Shown here: piece after piece, positions 1-12,599 of the stretch
How positions within the stretch are numbered: the first letter of the stretch is position 1
Layout of the letters: each line of letters begins with the position of its first letter
DNA from: Raphanus sativus
Lineage: Eukaryota > Streptophyta > Magnoliopsida > Brassicales > Brassicaceae
Direction of reading: 5' to 3'
Length of the DNA stretch: 64,000 nucleotides
Assembly (NCBI RefSeq): GCF_000801105.2
Contig: NC_079515.1
Span: 3,162,001-3,226,000 of the forward strand
The notes under the pieces: model-generated
The model's input: only the letters and a program-made list of their open reading frames with translations
Databases searched by the model: none
What the model was told of the DNA's origin: nothing
Translations under genes and position numbers: made by a program

Positions 1-2112
1 TCGTAGTGACTAGTGAACAAAGAATGCGAAGAAAAAGAAATAAACTTTTTTGGATCGAACCTAAAACCTACCGGTTTTCAAGTCTGGTTAGGATTAGGAG
101 GCGCGGATATTAAGATTCTTGTCTAGTAGATTGTTTCTCTTCTTTTGTCTGTTAATCTTCGATCCAAAGACATAAGTAGTGGTTTGATTGAGAATTTATG
201 TGCTAACAAAAAATTAAAATATTTATGTCTAAACTTTCAAAAAATATTTGTCCGGATGATCTTCTTTTTTTTTAGCTTTTCCATTTGATTGGATAAAATT
301 CTAAACATATTTGCGTAAGTTCGGTTTGGCATTTGTGGTTAATGGTTATTATCCTTTTGGTTCAGTTACCAAAGCTGAATAAGAGCACAAAAGAAAAGTT
401 AGCCTTTTTAGATGAGGAAAAAAATTGACGCAATTCATCCTAATATTTATCATTAACAAATACAAATTAATAAAACTATGCATTATTCTAAATTTTGCAT
501 TTAAGTTTTAATTTTAGAAAACTTATGAGAATAATGAGATAAAAATACATTGGAAATAAGGGCATCATAACAAGTGAAGAGCTCGATAGATCAAGTGTCA
601 GCTAAGAGCGTCTGCAAAGTTCTTTACAATCACTAGTAAGCATGATACATGTTAGAGATATGATGACAATATACCAATGGCTAAGGCTTGGATGAAGTTG
701 GAAGAGGATGTGCAAGCTCACGTTGAATACAATATAAAATGTGCATGTCTTTCCTAACATTTGAGAGTTGGTATTCAGTTTTCATGTTAGGCAAATTTGG
801 ATGGTATAGCAAATGGTTAAAAACTTTCAAAATTTTATGTGTTTCAGGATGTTTCTTGTGGAGTTAAAAAAATACAATAATAATAGTTTAGGAGATGGAT
901 TGTCTTTTTTTTCTGTACATAAACTTTCTCAAGAGATTTATACATTTGCATGATCTAACTAATTTGAAAAAATTGAGAAAACTTCTAGTTTTGAACTTTT
1001 ATTTATCAATTTCGGTTCTTCTCTAAATAGACAAAATGCTCTTGAACATTGTTCTTTTTGTTAGTTTATTTATTTCTTAGTTACAAATAAACAAATAATT
1101 GTTATTTATTATTACATGAATATGAAATATTTGAAAATATTTTTGAAATGATTTTTTCCATAAAATGTTAAGTTTTGATAACCAAAATTACATTGCAACT
1201 CTATTATCTCAGTATTTTTCTCAACTTAAACATGTAGTTGAAAATTCTTTTAAAATGTGTTTAACATTTACATACATGATTGTTGATAATTATATTTGTT
1301 TCCATATTGTTTCACATACATACATTTCTTCATATGTACAACTTCTGCATCTATTCTACTGTAGTCATAAGAATCTTTTTGTTCCACTAAAATGATTACG
1401 ATATGTTGAACATAAAGTCTCATAAATTGTTTTACTATATATATATATATATATTTAAATTCAGTTTCATTTATTTTGATAAATTTTATGTTTTTAAAAC
1501 ATTTTTAGAATGTTTAACAAGACGAAACCACGGTGCGACAGTGGTTTACAAATCTTACATTTTTTTGGAACTTGTATTTAGATATTATATTTATTCACTG
1601 TTTTGCATAATGGCCTTAATGCAATGAAATTCGACAAAAAAATACAATGATGCATTTAGATAGATAGTCATCAAATCAAATTTTGTTATATTTATTTAAA
1701 TAATTAGCGACAAAAACCAACAAACAATACTATTAATTATATATTTTACTTAAGTGTTCTTATAAAATCACATGTTATAAAAAAAAATACTTGTAATTTG
1801 CTTTAAGTAACTAAAACTTAATTTCATGAATTATAAAACTTCTTGGCATTTCGTAATGAACTAATTATATCATTTTTTAAGTTTAACATGCTAACAAGTT
1901 GTATAGAAAGTTAGAAATAGGATTTTATATATTGATGATGTTATTAAACAGACTAGAATGAAAGTAAGAGACTCTCAAGTATAATAATCCGTGAAAACAG
2001 GGTATTTTGTGTAAATACATTAAATACACAGAACTGGTTTTGGATAATGCACAAACCAAATTAAAGAACGAGCGGTTACTCTCGACCTTCTTCTTCTTCA
2101 GAAACAAACAAG
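1..2112. other. AT-rich intergenic DNA, no gene recognised
   Basis: This stretch is strongly AT-rich, with a short (TA)n run near 1438-1455 and many stop codons in all frames. Open frames here are at most about 76 codons and have no recognisable motif. The part nearest 2112 should contain the promoter and 5' UTR of the next gene, but I see no clear TATA box in a convincing position. Confidence 0.5.
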
Positions 2113-3024
2113 ATGATGAACACACTCCAAACATTTCAGACAACTCTAACACCAAACTTTCATGTACTGTTCAATCCCCCAAGACATTCCATTTCTCGAA
2201 CCCAATTCCTCTGTCTCTCGAAATCCAGAGATGGAAACTCGGACTCAGAGTCTGATCCGGATCCTCCGAAACAAGAAGGAGATACACAGAGACAAGAGCT
2301 CTTAGCCAGGATCGCCATGCTTCAGACATCGAAGGTCCGTTTAACTGATTTCTTGGACGAACGATCAGATTATCTCACCAAGTTTGCTGAAGAAGCCAAC
2401 GCTGAGTTTGACAAGGTTGGAGAAGACGCCATGAAAGACCTCGACGAAGCAAGCTCAAGGGTATTGTATCAGTTCTAAAAGATCCTCACTTTTGTCTTTT
2501 TCATCGCTTAGACATCGATTTGCTCGATGATCTTGCATGAACAGAGAGATACATAAGCTGACATTGTTTGCTTTTGTTTCTTGGTGATTGAGCAGATACT
2601 AGAGAACATCGAGAGCAAGATGCAAGCTTTTGAGGAATCTGTGGGACTTAACAGATTGGAGATAGAGGAGAACGATAACAAGTTGGCTGAGTTTGAAGAG
2701 AAGATTGTGGAAGATAGGAACGAAGGATTGTTCTTCAAGAGCTTCCGTGATAAGAAGCCTGTGGATGCAGAGGAAGCTAAAGAGGAGACTCAGAGAATAC
2801 AAGAAGTAACCAAAGAAAGTGCAGGATCAGAGTCAAGAAGGAACATTTACCTCGGTTTAATTGGGATCGTGGCTCTAGCAATCGCTGATTCGTTTGTTTC
2901 TTCACCGGATTGGAGAAAAGTAGCTGTTCTTGGAGCTATCCTTATCCCACTGCTCACTCAGTTTGTGTACGAGCAGACATTGTTATCAGAAGAAGCAGAC
3001 AAGGGTAAAGGAAACAAGAAATAA
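2113..3024 (+). CDS. Plastid-type small membrane protein (At3g09050-like)
   Basis: Two exons, 2113-2460 and 2596-3024, join through a GT-AG intron to give 258 residues. The first 45 or so residues are rich in Ser, Thr and Pro with basic residues, like a chloroplast transit peptide. Then comes a charged, probably coiled-coil middle rich in Glu and Lys. Two hydrophobic segments near the C-terminus (starting YLGLIGIVALAIADSF and VAVLGAILIPLLTQFVY) suggest a membrane hairpin, followed by a Lys-rich tail. I recall At3g09050, a plastid protein of the same length at the start of this collinear block. Databases name it 8-amino-7-oxononanoate synthase, but nothing in this sequence resembles that enzyme (no PLP-enzyme fold or Lys motif). 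The function is unknown. Start: two Met codons stand in tandem and the first was chosen. Confidence 0.8.
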
Positions 3025-3242
3025 TGAATAGTACCGACTCTGTAACAATGTAAAGTAATACAGAGTGATAATGCATGATTAGTTTTTCTTTTAACCGACG
3101 AAAGGTTACAAGAATAAAGTAATACATAAACTTTATAAGCTCAAAAGAAAGATTATCTAAAGATCTTTAACAAACAAAAAGATATATCTAATACTTTAGA
3201 CGAGCTATTTAAGGCAGATACTTAGAGCTCAAGCACTTAGCA

Positions 3243-6200
3243 TCACAAGTCTCTGTTGCGGGAAAACGACGGGAGGGGCACAGCTTCTTGAGGTCGTAGT
3301 ATCACGAGCAGACCGAACATCCCGAGCATAGGGAGGACAAGCAGCCACTTCAGAAGCTTGTAATAATACATATGGAAAGTTAGAGAGAATTCGTCTGAGA
3401 AATGGAGTCCATTCTTGTCCACCATCTCCACCATTACAGTGCCTGTTGTCCTCACTCCAACGGTTGGTAGTTTTATCCTGTATTTTCCTGGTCGGTCATA
3501 GATCTGGCTCTGCTTTATCCTCCTATCTCCCTGGTAATTGCCTGGTACCAACAGCGTCGTCTGTGCATTTTAAAACCGATGTGTACTTTAGTTTCAAGGG
3601 AGCCAAAGCAGAGAAGCTAATTGCTTATCATCATGTACTGAAGGTTCGAGGAACTTACTGTAACGTTATAGGGCGCTTGTGAACCAGATGGGTATCTGTA
3701 GTTATCAACAATCTCAATCTCAGCCCAGAAGTTTTTGCCTTCCTCATCACGGAAGCCTCTGGTTGAATGCGTGAAAAAAACACCTTCACGATCGTAACGG
3801 ATAGCCTTATTGTTCATCCCTTGATCAGTCGATCTCCAAGCCTGATGAAATTGAGAACCAAGTGTAAAATCATAATCTATCACAAATACAATGTCATGAA
3901 CAAGTGTTAGGAAGATCTTGCCTTGAGGGGATGGTGAGGAGAAGGCGTGGAGAAGCAAAAGACGTTCCCGTTCATAGTTGAGACGACGAGATCAAGATCA
4001 TCTCCACCGTCAACATTATCAGCCAAGACCATGCTGTATCTGTAATACAGAAACATCCATCTTCGCTATAAAAATTCACTGGAAAAGCGAAACTACTAAA
4101 AAAATTAATGTGACGCAAAGGAAGCAAGTGACTTACGAAGTTTCACCAATATCAACAACGTCAGCGCACGAGGTGGGCCCATCTATGAGATACATGTAAC
4201 CGTCAAAGGATGTGGTAACAATGGTAAGTCCCTTCTTTTTGTCACCTCGCTTGTTCAGATCAACAAGAAGAACTTGGTTCATCACTCTTCCATGGGTTCT
4301 GTACGGGTAAGGACGGACAATCGAACCATCCTTGCCACTCAGAACGTAAATGTTTCCTGATGTTGTGGGAACCACGACATCAGTATGTCCATCACCATCA
4401 ACATCGCCTATCGAAGGACCCTGAAAGAGAAGATTAGTATCAGTCTCTGATTGTAAAGTGAATAGAGAGAGGATTCCAAGTTAACGGATGTTTGGTAACA
4501 ACAGGTGGAACTTGTGGAATATCGTATGCACTATGATCAACTCATATAATCGTGTTGATGCTCCTACAACTGGTTCATTCATAAGGCTGTTTCACACTAG
4601 ATGAGAATAAACGGATGTAACTGTATACCTGAGGAACAAGACTCTTTAGATGTACTTCCCAAATTTCCACTCCTTGAGTGGTCCATGCTGCTACATTTCC
4701 GTGGGAATCTGTTGTTACAAGTTCAATCTTTCCATCGTCATTTATATCAGCTGCAACCACTGCCCCTTGAATTTCGGCCATTTCAAGTGGGAATTTTTCT
4801 CTGATGTTTCCTGCAAAAAGACAACAATCTTAGAATCCAAATCAACACCAAGACTTGCAAAGGAAACTCCCATGAATACCCAGTGCAACAAAATCTGTAA
4901 TGAGACTAGTGTATTGTCCTGAATGTTTTTTACTTGTGAGAAATATTTTAAGCAAATAAGGAAATATCAGTATGGACAGGAATCTATCAAGAGTGAAATT
5001 TCTGTCAATAGAGATACGCAATGGTGAATATTCAACGTAAACAAGAAGTCTTACCACGGTGGTCCATGGCGTAGAATAAGCCAAAGGAAGTTCCGACAAG
5101 GATATCCAAGTAACCATCGCCATCCAAGTCAACAACCGTTGGGGAAGAATAAATATATGCACGGAAGTTTGCGTTATCCGTACTCAAATCTAGCTCTTTG
5201 ACCCATTTAACTTGTTTAGTCTCAAGATTGAAAACCACAATTGAACTAGCAATATAGTTTTTGATGTCAATACTACCAAGCTCTTTCAGATGTTCTGGAT
5301 TGTCATAATACCTGAAAAATAACTTATCAGGGTCAGTTTTATTAAACAAAGTAAGTAAACGCTTACATTTAAGACCTCATGCATGTTTTGCAGAAAATCT
5401 TTACTAATGATGCTTTTGAACTGACAGTTTATGGACAGTTGGACACATCTTCAGTGGTAGATGTAACGGAAACTTACTCAGGGTCGAAGAAATAGGAAAC
5501 AGCAACAACCATCTCCTGTATTCCATCTTTGTCTATGTCAGCAATTACCTGATAAACAAGTGACACAGTAAGATCTCTCATGGAAGCAAGTAATCAAAGA
5601 CAACGGTTTTTGCTTAGAAACTCACAGGAGTGCAAAGTATATGTGCGTCAATATTCACATAATCCTCTGAGTTCTCGTGCTGCCCCTCGACCCATTCCTC
5701 ATCACCCCACATGGTCTCATTAACATAATCGTCATAATCATAGCTGTATTCATCACCTAACTCATCAGTATCACGCAACAAGTCAAACGATGAATCTGCT
5801 TCAGTTTCTAATATTCCATCGTTCTCGACTGTGGCCATGCGAACACCCTCATTTTTGTCTTTATTGTCAGAATGGCCGTCCGAGCCATTATCTTCCAGAA
5901 GTCGCCTCCCACTTTTGGTTCCTGTCTCTGTCGTACTACTGTTTCCAGATGTCACCAAAGTCTCTGAAGAATTATCCGTACTGGTATTTAATTTAATAAC
6001 AGTCTCATTCTTAGCTTCACCAATCTTGCTTTGATCCACCTCCTTGGTGGTTACATTTCCATTGATATTTTCTGTTGAGCCAGCTGTGGTATCATTTGTT
6101 GCCGAATTGTTTGAGCTAACACTCATGGAGGAGTTATGTAGCTCTGGAGCAGGCTTTACGACTGCTTCTGTTTGGTTACTCTCGGGTTTCTTCTGATCAT

Positions 6201-7895
6201 CTTGAGACGTCACTGGAGTAGGCTTTACGACTGCTTCTGTTTGGTTGTTCTCGGGTTTCTTCTGATCCTCTTGAGACGTCACTGGAGTAGGCTTAACGAC
6301 GGCTTCTGTTTGGTTGTTCTCGGGTTTCTTCTGATCCTCTTGAGACGTCACATTTGAAGCCTCGCCATGAAACTCTTTGGGCGTCGAGAGCGTAACATTC
6401 GGTGTTGTGGTAGTTGCACTCGTATCTACAAAGAAAAGTAAGAGTCACAAAGTAAACTTTCATCAAGACTTAATATGACTCTCCTAATCCATGTACTTTC
6501 TCAACGGTCTAAATACAGGAGATACTGATAAGCGAGGATGAACACCATGCAAAATCCATAAGATAAAGGAAATACAAAAAGTACAAAAATTATTCAGATA
6601 AGCTGAGGCAGATGCTCCAAGCAGAAACTTAGCTTTACACTTTCTATTAACTTAATCACACAACCAATCTGACCAATATCAGCAAGAACATAAGCTGAGG
6701 CAGATGCTCCAAGCAGAGACTTAGCTTTACATTTTCAATTAACTTACACAACCAATCTGACCAGCTATGGTGTCGTCGAATATCAGGAAGAACATAAATT
6801 CAACCAAGCAGAGACTTTGGACGACGGGAGTAATCTAAGAAGTAAACTATAAAACTGATGTCAAAACTTAACATGATAAAAAAACTTACGAGTGGTCGAT
6901 GACTTCATCTCCATAGCTTCTTGCACAAGCTGATCATCATGGACATCAGGATGTGAACGGTCAACAGGGTCAGGATTCAGTCCCACATGCCAGTTCTTGT
7001 GCACTTTTCTACGTGGCACTTCTAGCTTATCTGACATCAAAAAGCCTGATGCCCTGGAAACAAAAAAAAAGCATCATAAGCAAACCTATAATACTCCAAG
7101 GATCATGATAACAGATAAAAGTATATGTATTTTTATCATCGGCTGAGAAAAAATTACCTGAAAAAGAGCACTTCGCCATTGTAGGTGGCCAGAGCAATTT
7201 CTCTAACACCATCTTTGTCGATATCAAATAGAAGAGGACTTGAATGCACGTTTGACTGATGATAAGCAGGCCACCCTAGCGTTTCATGAGTGCATCAGTA
7301 AACATTACCAAAAGTTCTCGAGGTTCTAAATCGAGAAGATAAGGATATCTTGTACCTGGCATCTTGTCTCCATCAGCACCTTCAAGAACTTCAAGGTAGT
7401 GAACAAAAGATGGAACAACAATGTCAAGCTTTCCATCACTGTAACAACAAAAAAAACAAAATCAGGTCAACACTCATGATCCCTAATCAAAAACTCAGAT
7501 TCCATTATATATATACCTGTTGATATCAGCAATCAAGGGTGTAGCATAAACGCTAGAAGTGACTTCAGTTTGCCATCGCAGCTCCAGTTTCCTCGGGCAC
7601 TGAGTATTCAACAAAGCATCTTCATCACTGCACCAACGAGACCGACCTCTTTACTTAGGAGCAAGGAAACGTATCTCCCCAACAATTAAAGCTAAAATAC
7701 GCACAAGTCTTATCGAATTGGATCGTCTACTCTAACACACAGAGCTCAATACAAGATCGAAACTTACATTTCTGGGTAGGCCTGCTCATCATCGGTGGCT
7801 TTACGCTCTCTGAACTTGTTTTCCCCATAGGAGGGATTCGATAAGATCAGGAAGAGGAAAAACCTCAGCAGACACCGTCGCGTTTGGGGTTTCAT
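3243..7895 (-). CDS. DEX1: DEFECTIVE IN EXINE FORMATION 1 (FG-GAP/integrin-alpha-like protein)
   Basis: Thirteen exons can be joined in frame: 7768-7895, 7517-7627, 7356-7438, 7158-7275, 6890-7053, 5626-6425, 5478-5548, 5055-5311, 4629-4810, 4137-4420, 3922-4039, 3659-3841 and 3243-3560. They give 938 residues. The protein starts with a signal peptide ([11 protein letters not shown]). It has several calcium-binding FG-GAP type repeats ([45 protein letters not shown]). A single C-terminal membrane span ([20 protein letters not shown]) precedes a short tail ending SFSRNRDL. In Arabidopsis DEX1 is needed for primexine and pollen-wall patterning. Exon 6 encodes an acidic, Asn/Thr-rich spacer with three 23-residue tandem repeats, which makes this protein longer than the roughly 896 residues I recall. 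The intron after 3922 uses a GC donor (AAG|GCAAGA). Confidence 0.93.
6146..6352 (-). repeat. Three 69-bp tandem repeats in DEX1 exon 6
   Basis: Three in-frame copies of a 69-bp unit encode a 23-residue repeat that begins [19 protein letters not shown] and ends KPTP. The two N-terminal copies are identical in protein; the third differs at a few residues (QDD, PES, PAP). The unit keeps the reading frame, so it lengthens the extracellular spacer without breaking the gene. Confidence 0.9.
6597..6770. repeat. 92-bp direct duplication in a DEX1 intron
   Basis: The sequence TAAGCTGAGGCAGATGCTCC with about 70 following bases occurs at 6599 and again at 6691, within the intron between exons 5 and 6. 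A third, degenerate trace of the unit follows around 6780-6815 (AAGAACATAA, AAGCAGAGACTT). Confidence 0.75.
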
Positions 7896-8147
7896 AAGAT
7901 CACACTCTTGCGAAGACCAGACGATTACCTTTGGCGGAATAAACCTATCCAGGCACGAGGAACTGAAATGCAGTTACGGAACTGGGGTTTTAGGGATTGA
8001 GGTGGGAGTAAATGAAGAAGGTACAAGGAGAAGGAGAATTAGACAAGCTGATCGCAGCCGGCGAAATCGAGTCAGTGACGCAGGGAAAGAGCAAGGACAT
8101 CTTGCCGTTTTGATATAAAATTTGTTGCTATATAACTTCGGTCAACG

Positions 8148-8242
8148 AAACAACACGCTGTTTAATTACGAATATAAGAAACAACACAGCTGTTTAATTA
8201 CGAACAACACTCTGTTTAGTTACGAATATAAGAAACACCACC
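8148..8242. repeat. Short tandem repeat upstream of DEX1
   Basis: Three imperfect copies of a unit containing CTGTTTAATTACGAATATAAG and AACAACAC lie about 250-350 bp upstream of the DEX1 start codon. The rest of 7896-8639 has no recognisable gene. It should hold the DEX1 promoter and 5' UTR. Confidence 0.6.
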
Positions 8243-8639
8243 ACTTTTTCTTCACTTGGAATGGTTGCGGTCCTGCGTGACGCTAGGGTAGGGGTTAACA
8301 CATTTTCTTTCTATGTAAATGTGAGTGAAAGAGTGGGAATGATGATACTTCTTTTTTTTAACACCAAGTGGGAACCATGATACTTCATCTGAGAAAAATG
8401 AACAACCATTCTTTCTTCTGAAGTAAAAAAGAAAAAAAACAATAACAATATGATACTAATACTAAAGATTACAACATTATATCCTCCTAAGTGCTATTAC
8501 CATTACAACATCTTCTCCATCTAAACATACGAATCCCTTGAGAAGAGTAAACACACCTTAAACCATCTATCACATATGCCAAACGGAATCAGATTCATTA
8601 TAAAACCCTAAAGCTCCTCGAAACAGACCTATAGATGTT

Positions 8640-9826
8640 TCATCTGCGGCGCGCGGCTTTGCTATCCATTTGAATACGGTCCGCATACATAGGCAAACGG
8701 ATGATCTCCCTTATCTCCTGCAGCAACACTTCCTCTGTGATGTTGTCTTTTATGCTTCTCATCATCTATTTTAACATTCACAATGGGTTTAGACTACAAC
8801 TCATCACACCAGGTAAAGTTGACACATAGATAAGAAAGCTTAAACTCTTGTTCGAGACATGAACAATGAGAGATACGACAGAACACACAGAGGACGAGAG
8901 GAAATTTTGTAAGCAAAGTATGATCGTCATACAGTAATGTCATAACTGTGGATACGGATCTAAAGAATACAATCAAGCATATAAAGGGGGGTAAAACAGA
9001 AAATACTGACCTTCCTATAACTGTTGATATCATTTGGTGTAGACTTATCGACCCTGACCCGCATGCTGACCCAAACTTGCTCTTCCTGATCCCATGAGCA
9101 CTCTACAATCTTCCCAGAGTACTCGGCAGGGTCTGAATCATTTGTGCAGTTTTAGTATTAGCAGTTAGTAGTTCTCAGAAATAATTAAGTTATGATTAAT
9201 ATATATATATATATAACCGAATATAACACTATACACCTCTAAAAACAACATTATTTCCATCCAAAAGCTTCTTCTTCCCTCTTTCAAACACGGAGAGCAT
9301 TCCCCGGCCACTGTCATCCTGCTCGTATAGAAAGTCAACGGAGTTCATTTCTGGATACTTCCACTTCAGTAGACCTTCATGTGTACGGGGCAACATAAAG
9401 GTCATCCCAGCCCTGTTAACAGAAAAACAGATTTCAGATATTTATTAAGAAGCTGAACCAGAGCTATTTGACTTTAGTCCTAAAGTTTTAACATCCGAGA
9501 TTCTCTTTCGGTTCCATGGTTACCTGAAATATCAGGCCGTCGGCTTCATGTGAGAGTGATGGAATGAAACCCTTCAAAACCTTCTCAACCGCAGAAAGCA
9601 ACCAAAAATCATTTCTCCGTACCTAGGCAATAAAATAAGTACAAGTTCCATGAACAGTTTATACGAGAGAAAAGAAATTGTAAGAATGGGAAATGGCATG
9701 AGAAAGAATAATGTAACTCCTAGTACGCACCCTAAAAGGCTCAAGATCATATCTGATATGACTTCTTACCTTCTCATGATTTCGAGGATCTATCACCTCT
9801 TTTTCGACCATCTTCCATCGTAAAAA
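8640..9826 (-). pseudogene. mRNA capping enzyme 3' fragment (At3g09100-like), truncated and frameshifted
   Basis: Five exon-like blocks run on the minus strand at about 9732-9826, 9524-9621, 9238-9412, 9011-9132 and 8640-8766. They encode the C-terminal part of an RNA guanylyltransferase. Motif IV (ADGLIFQ), motif V (LLKWKYP) and motif VI (CSWDQEEQVWVSMRVRVDK) are present, and the last exon ends with YADRIQMDSKAARRR then stop. The N-terminal RNA triphosphatase domain and the KxDG lysine motif of the transferase are absent; similarity stops at about 9826, beside an A-rich repeat. In the third block the frame set by the exon start (GWDD) hits a stop, and a one-base shift near 9386-9394 restores the family sequence. 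This is a decayed copy. Confidence 0.85.
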
Positions 9827-10200
9827 AAAAGAGAGAAAAATGCTAATAATTTGTTAAAAAAAAGAGAGAAAAATGCTAAAAATTTACACATTTTTCATGA
9901 GGATTGAAATTTACAAAGGATGTAATGTTGTTGAGAAAATAAAACAAAATACTGTAACAAAAAAATAATTGTTGGCAAAAAAAACTTTAATAATTTGGGC
10001 AACCTCGTTTATTGTCTTTTTCCTTTTTTTTGTCTAATTAAAATAGAAACATGAGTAAATAGGGGCGAAAAAAGTTTGGAAATGTTAATTTATCAAAATA
10101 TCACGCAACGGCATACGAACACGGATGGAGAGCTCAGATCTTCAAGAACTTTTCGAATTTAAATAAGACAAAAATGGAGAAAATCACAACAAAAAAGGAC

Positions 10201-10272
10201 TCCGTTGCCGGATCTCGAACCCGGGTCTCTCGGGTGAGAGCCGAGTATCCTGACCAGCTAGACTACAACGGA
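10201..10272 (-). tRNA. tRNA-Glu (anticodon CTC)
   Basis: The 72-nt minus-strand sequence folds as a cloverleaf. The acceptor stem is TCCGTTG/CAACGGA. The D arm contains TAGCTGGTCAGGATA. The anticodon stem-loop is CTCGG-CTCTCAC-CCGAG, giving anticodon CTC (Glu). The T arm is CCGGG-TTCGAGA-TCCGG. The T arm has one G-U pair and a loop ending in A where TTCGAGT is usual, so it may be a slightly degraded copy. A T-rich run follows on the gene strand downstream, as expected for a Pol III terminator. Confidence 0.9.
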
Positions 10273-10489
10273 TTTTGATTGTCCATTGTTTAAACTATTT
10301 ATACCCGTTAAATATTCACATTGAAGGGACTGATGATTGCCAATGAAAATATCCTGAACATCTAACTCAAGTAACACAGAAAAGAAAGAAGTAACAACTT
10401 GATCAGTAATGCAAAATCTCAAACTGAAAAAGTTTGATTGCAGAGTTGGTAACAGTTGCAGAATAACAATTAAAAAAGGCCATTTTGCT

Positions 10490-12093
10490 TTAAAGGATTT
10501 TTTCAGATTTTGGCATCTTAAAAGTTGATGGAGCTGCTTCTTTTAGCTTCATCTTTGAGAGAAAGTTCGAGAGACCATTTGTTAATGCAGAGGTTGTTAT
10601 CAAAGAAGCTCTCAACAAACTGATAGCCTGAAACACAAGTTTAAGTCAAAATTCTCTTCACTAACCAGAAAAAAAAAGAGTAAAAAAAAAAGAAGTGAAG
10701 AGAAGTATCATACTTGAGCTTTGCCAATGCTAATCACTTGCTCCTCAATATCACTAATATTCATCTGCAACTTGCTTAGCAATGAGATTGTTGAAGAGGA
10801 GTTCATAGCAGTGACAACTAGATCATCTGACACTATGAAGTTAGTCTCTCCCTTGACAAGTCCAATACTGGCAGAATCTGAAGTCAACACTGGAGTTAAC
10901 TTTGCAACTCTTTCACCGTCTGCAAGAACACTCTTCTTGATGTTCTTGGAGAGCTTGCTACTGTTATAACTGCGACGAGAGACCAAGCACTCATACTCTG
11001 GCGTTTCTTGTATGACAAGATCAAGAAGCTGCGTAAGACAACTGTAGTAATAAGGAAGCATGGCTTCTCTTCTCTGTTCAAAGCTCAGCTCTTTGACGCT
11101 TCTGCATAGATTCCCAACGCATCCCATGTTCAAGTGATCAACAGAGAGTTCCCAAGCAAACTCAAGTGGTATAACAAGAAAAGTGAAAAGAAAATCAACA
11201 AACTCTTCTCTGCATTCAGCATAGAGAATCACCTTGTCTGACTTTCTAACATAAACTTTCAAAGTCACAACTTCGTTGGCTTCTCCTGCAACTCTACATT
11301 CTTGCACAAGTGGTGTCAACACTTTAGGCTTAATTGCCATACAATGTTTCCTCAGGAATGTGTCTGTTAATGGAGCATCCGAAGTGAATAAACACCCTAG
11401 AAGTGTCAGAACCTACATGTAAAAAACAACCAGTAAAAGATCCAAGAACATTTGTCTAAAAGATGAAATGGCAATGAAAGATCACAAAGTACCTTTTCAA
11501 GACCAATATCAATAACCATTTCTTGAAGTTTATCAAAACCAGAATAACCAAGATCATTGAGAACATTCAGTACAAGTCCCATAGAGTTCACTGCCACTTT
11601 CATATCATCTGTGATGATAAAAGACGTTCTGCAGCTTAGAAACACTCCATCCACTTTATCTTGCTCTTCATCTTCAACAACTACATCTTGAACTACTTAT
11701 ATTGCTGTAGACCTTACAGCAAGACTCAACAGACACAAAATTTGGACAGACAAAGAACTTGGTCGCCTCAGTGTCATCTACTTTCAGCTTTAGCTTCCTG
11801 CAATGACTCTCCTTCATACTCCTTGGATATATCAACAGGTTTTTACTAGCTGGAGTCTTGAAATTACCGATGTCCATGTCTGAAACACTTTTGTAAAGAT
11901 TGTGAAAGCAGCCCACGGTTGAAGAAGACTGAGGATTCTGAGGCTTCTCCAGCAACCTGATGATGGTTCCCATAGGAAGAGTCAAGAGACTGCAGAGTAC
12001 ATCTGCAAAATCTTTACAACTCTCAGCCAAAACAACTCTGTTCTGCTCCTCATCAATGAGAAGTTTTAGGCTAAACTTTGGTTTCACAGCCAT
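10490..12093 (-). pseudogene. DUF674 family gene copy 1 (At3g09110/At3g09140-like), frameshifted
   Basis: Three exons are clear: 11493-12093, 10714-11412 and 10490-10627, with GT-AG introns. The protein has two tandem DUF674 units. The first starts MAVKPKFSLKLLIDEEQNRV and the second starts near KPKVLTPLVQE, with VRKSDKVILYAECREEFVDF. Each unit ends with the family's (F)IVSDDLVV / FIITDDMKV segment. Exon 1 is 601 nt long, not a multiple of three. After YSNISSSRCSC the frame reaches a TGA at 11674-11676, and the continuation (VVVEDEEQDKVDGVFLSC) lies in another frame. Compared with copy 2, part of the linker between the two frames is missing. DUF674 proteins are plant-specific and of unknown function. 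An upstream in-frame Met exists at 12105. Confidence 0.85.
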
Positions 12094-12099
12094 CAGAAA

Positions 12100-12599
12100 G
12101 ATCAAAAAGAAGATGCAAAAAGAAAAGAATCCTAGGATCTAGTTTACAAGTTAGGCCAAATCATGTATTGGATCCAGCTTTTAAGTCATTAAGCAGTTGG
12201 TATTATGATAGTATCTACAAAAAATACCCTAATGTCATCTATTTTACTTTACAGTACATCCTACTGGCTACTACTGAGGAATCATCATAGGATTTTAACT
12301 TTTAAGTTATTTAACCATGATTTTTGCTCAAAATTTGGGTTTAAGGATTAAGTCTATAGATATAGAATGGTTATCAAAACTCAAAAAGAAAATGAATTAT
12401 AAGTTCCTAACAGAAGCTTCCATTTGTTTTCAAATTCATTTCTAAGTTCCTACTCAAGAAATGAGCATACGGCTGGTTAATGTTTTGTTTAAGAAGAAAA
12501 CATATGAGCAATTAGTGTATTTGATTCAAGAATAATTTATGTCATGTTACAAAGAATAAGTAATCTGCAGCTGACAAAAACTCTTATCTAAATCATTTT
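12100..12599. other. Intergenic spacer between DUF674 copies
   Basis: AT-rich sequence upstream of DUF674 copy 1. I see no coding similarity. It should include the old promoter of copy 1. Confidence 0.4.

Noticed and set aside
560..740. Possible gene remnant (KAWMKLEEDVQAHVEYN-like reading)
   Set aside because: The frame is short, bounded by stops, and I recognise no family; it is not supported as a feature.
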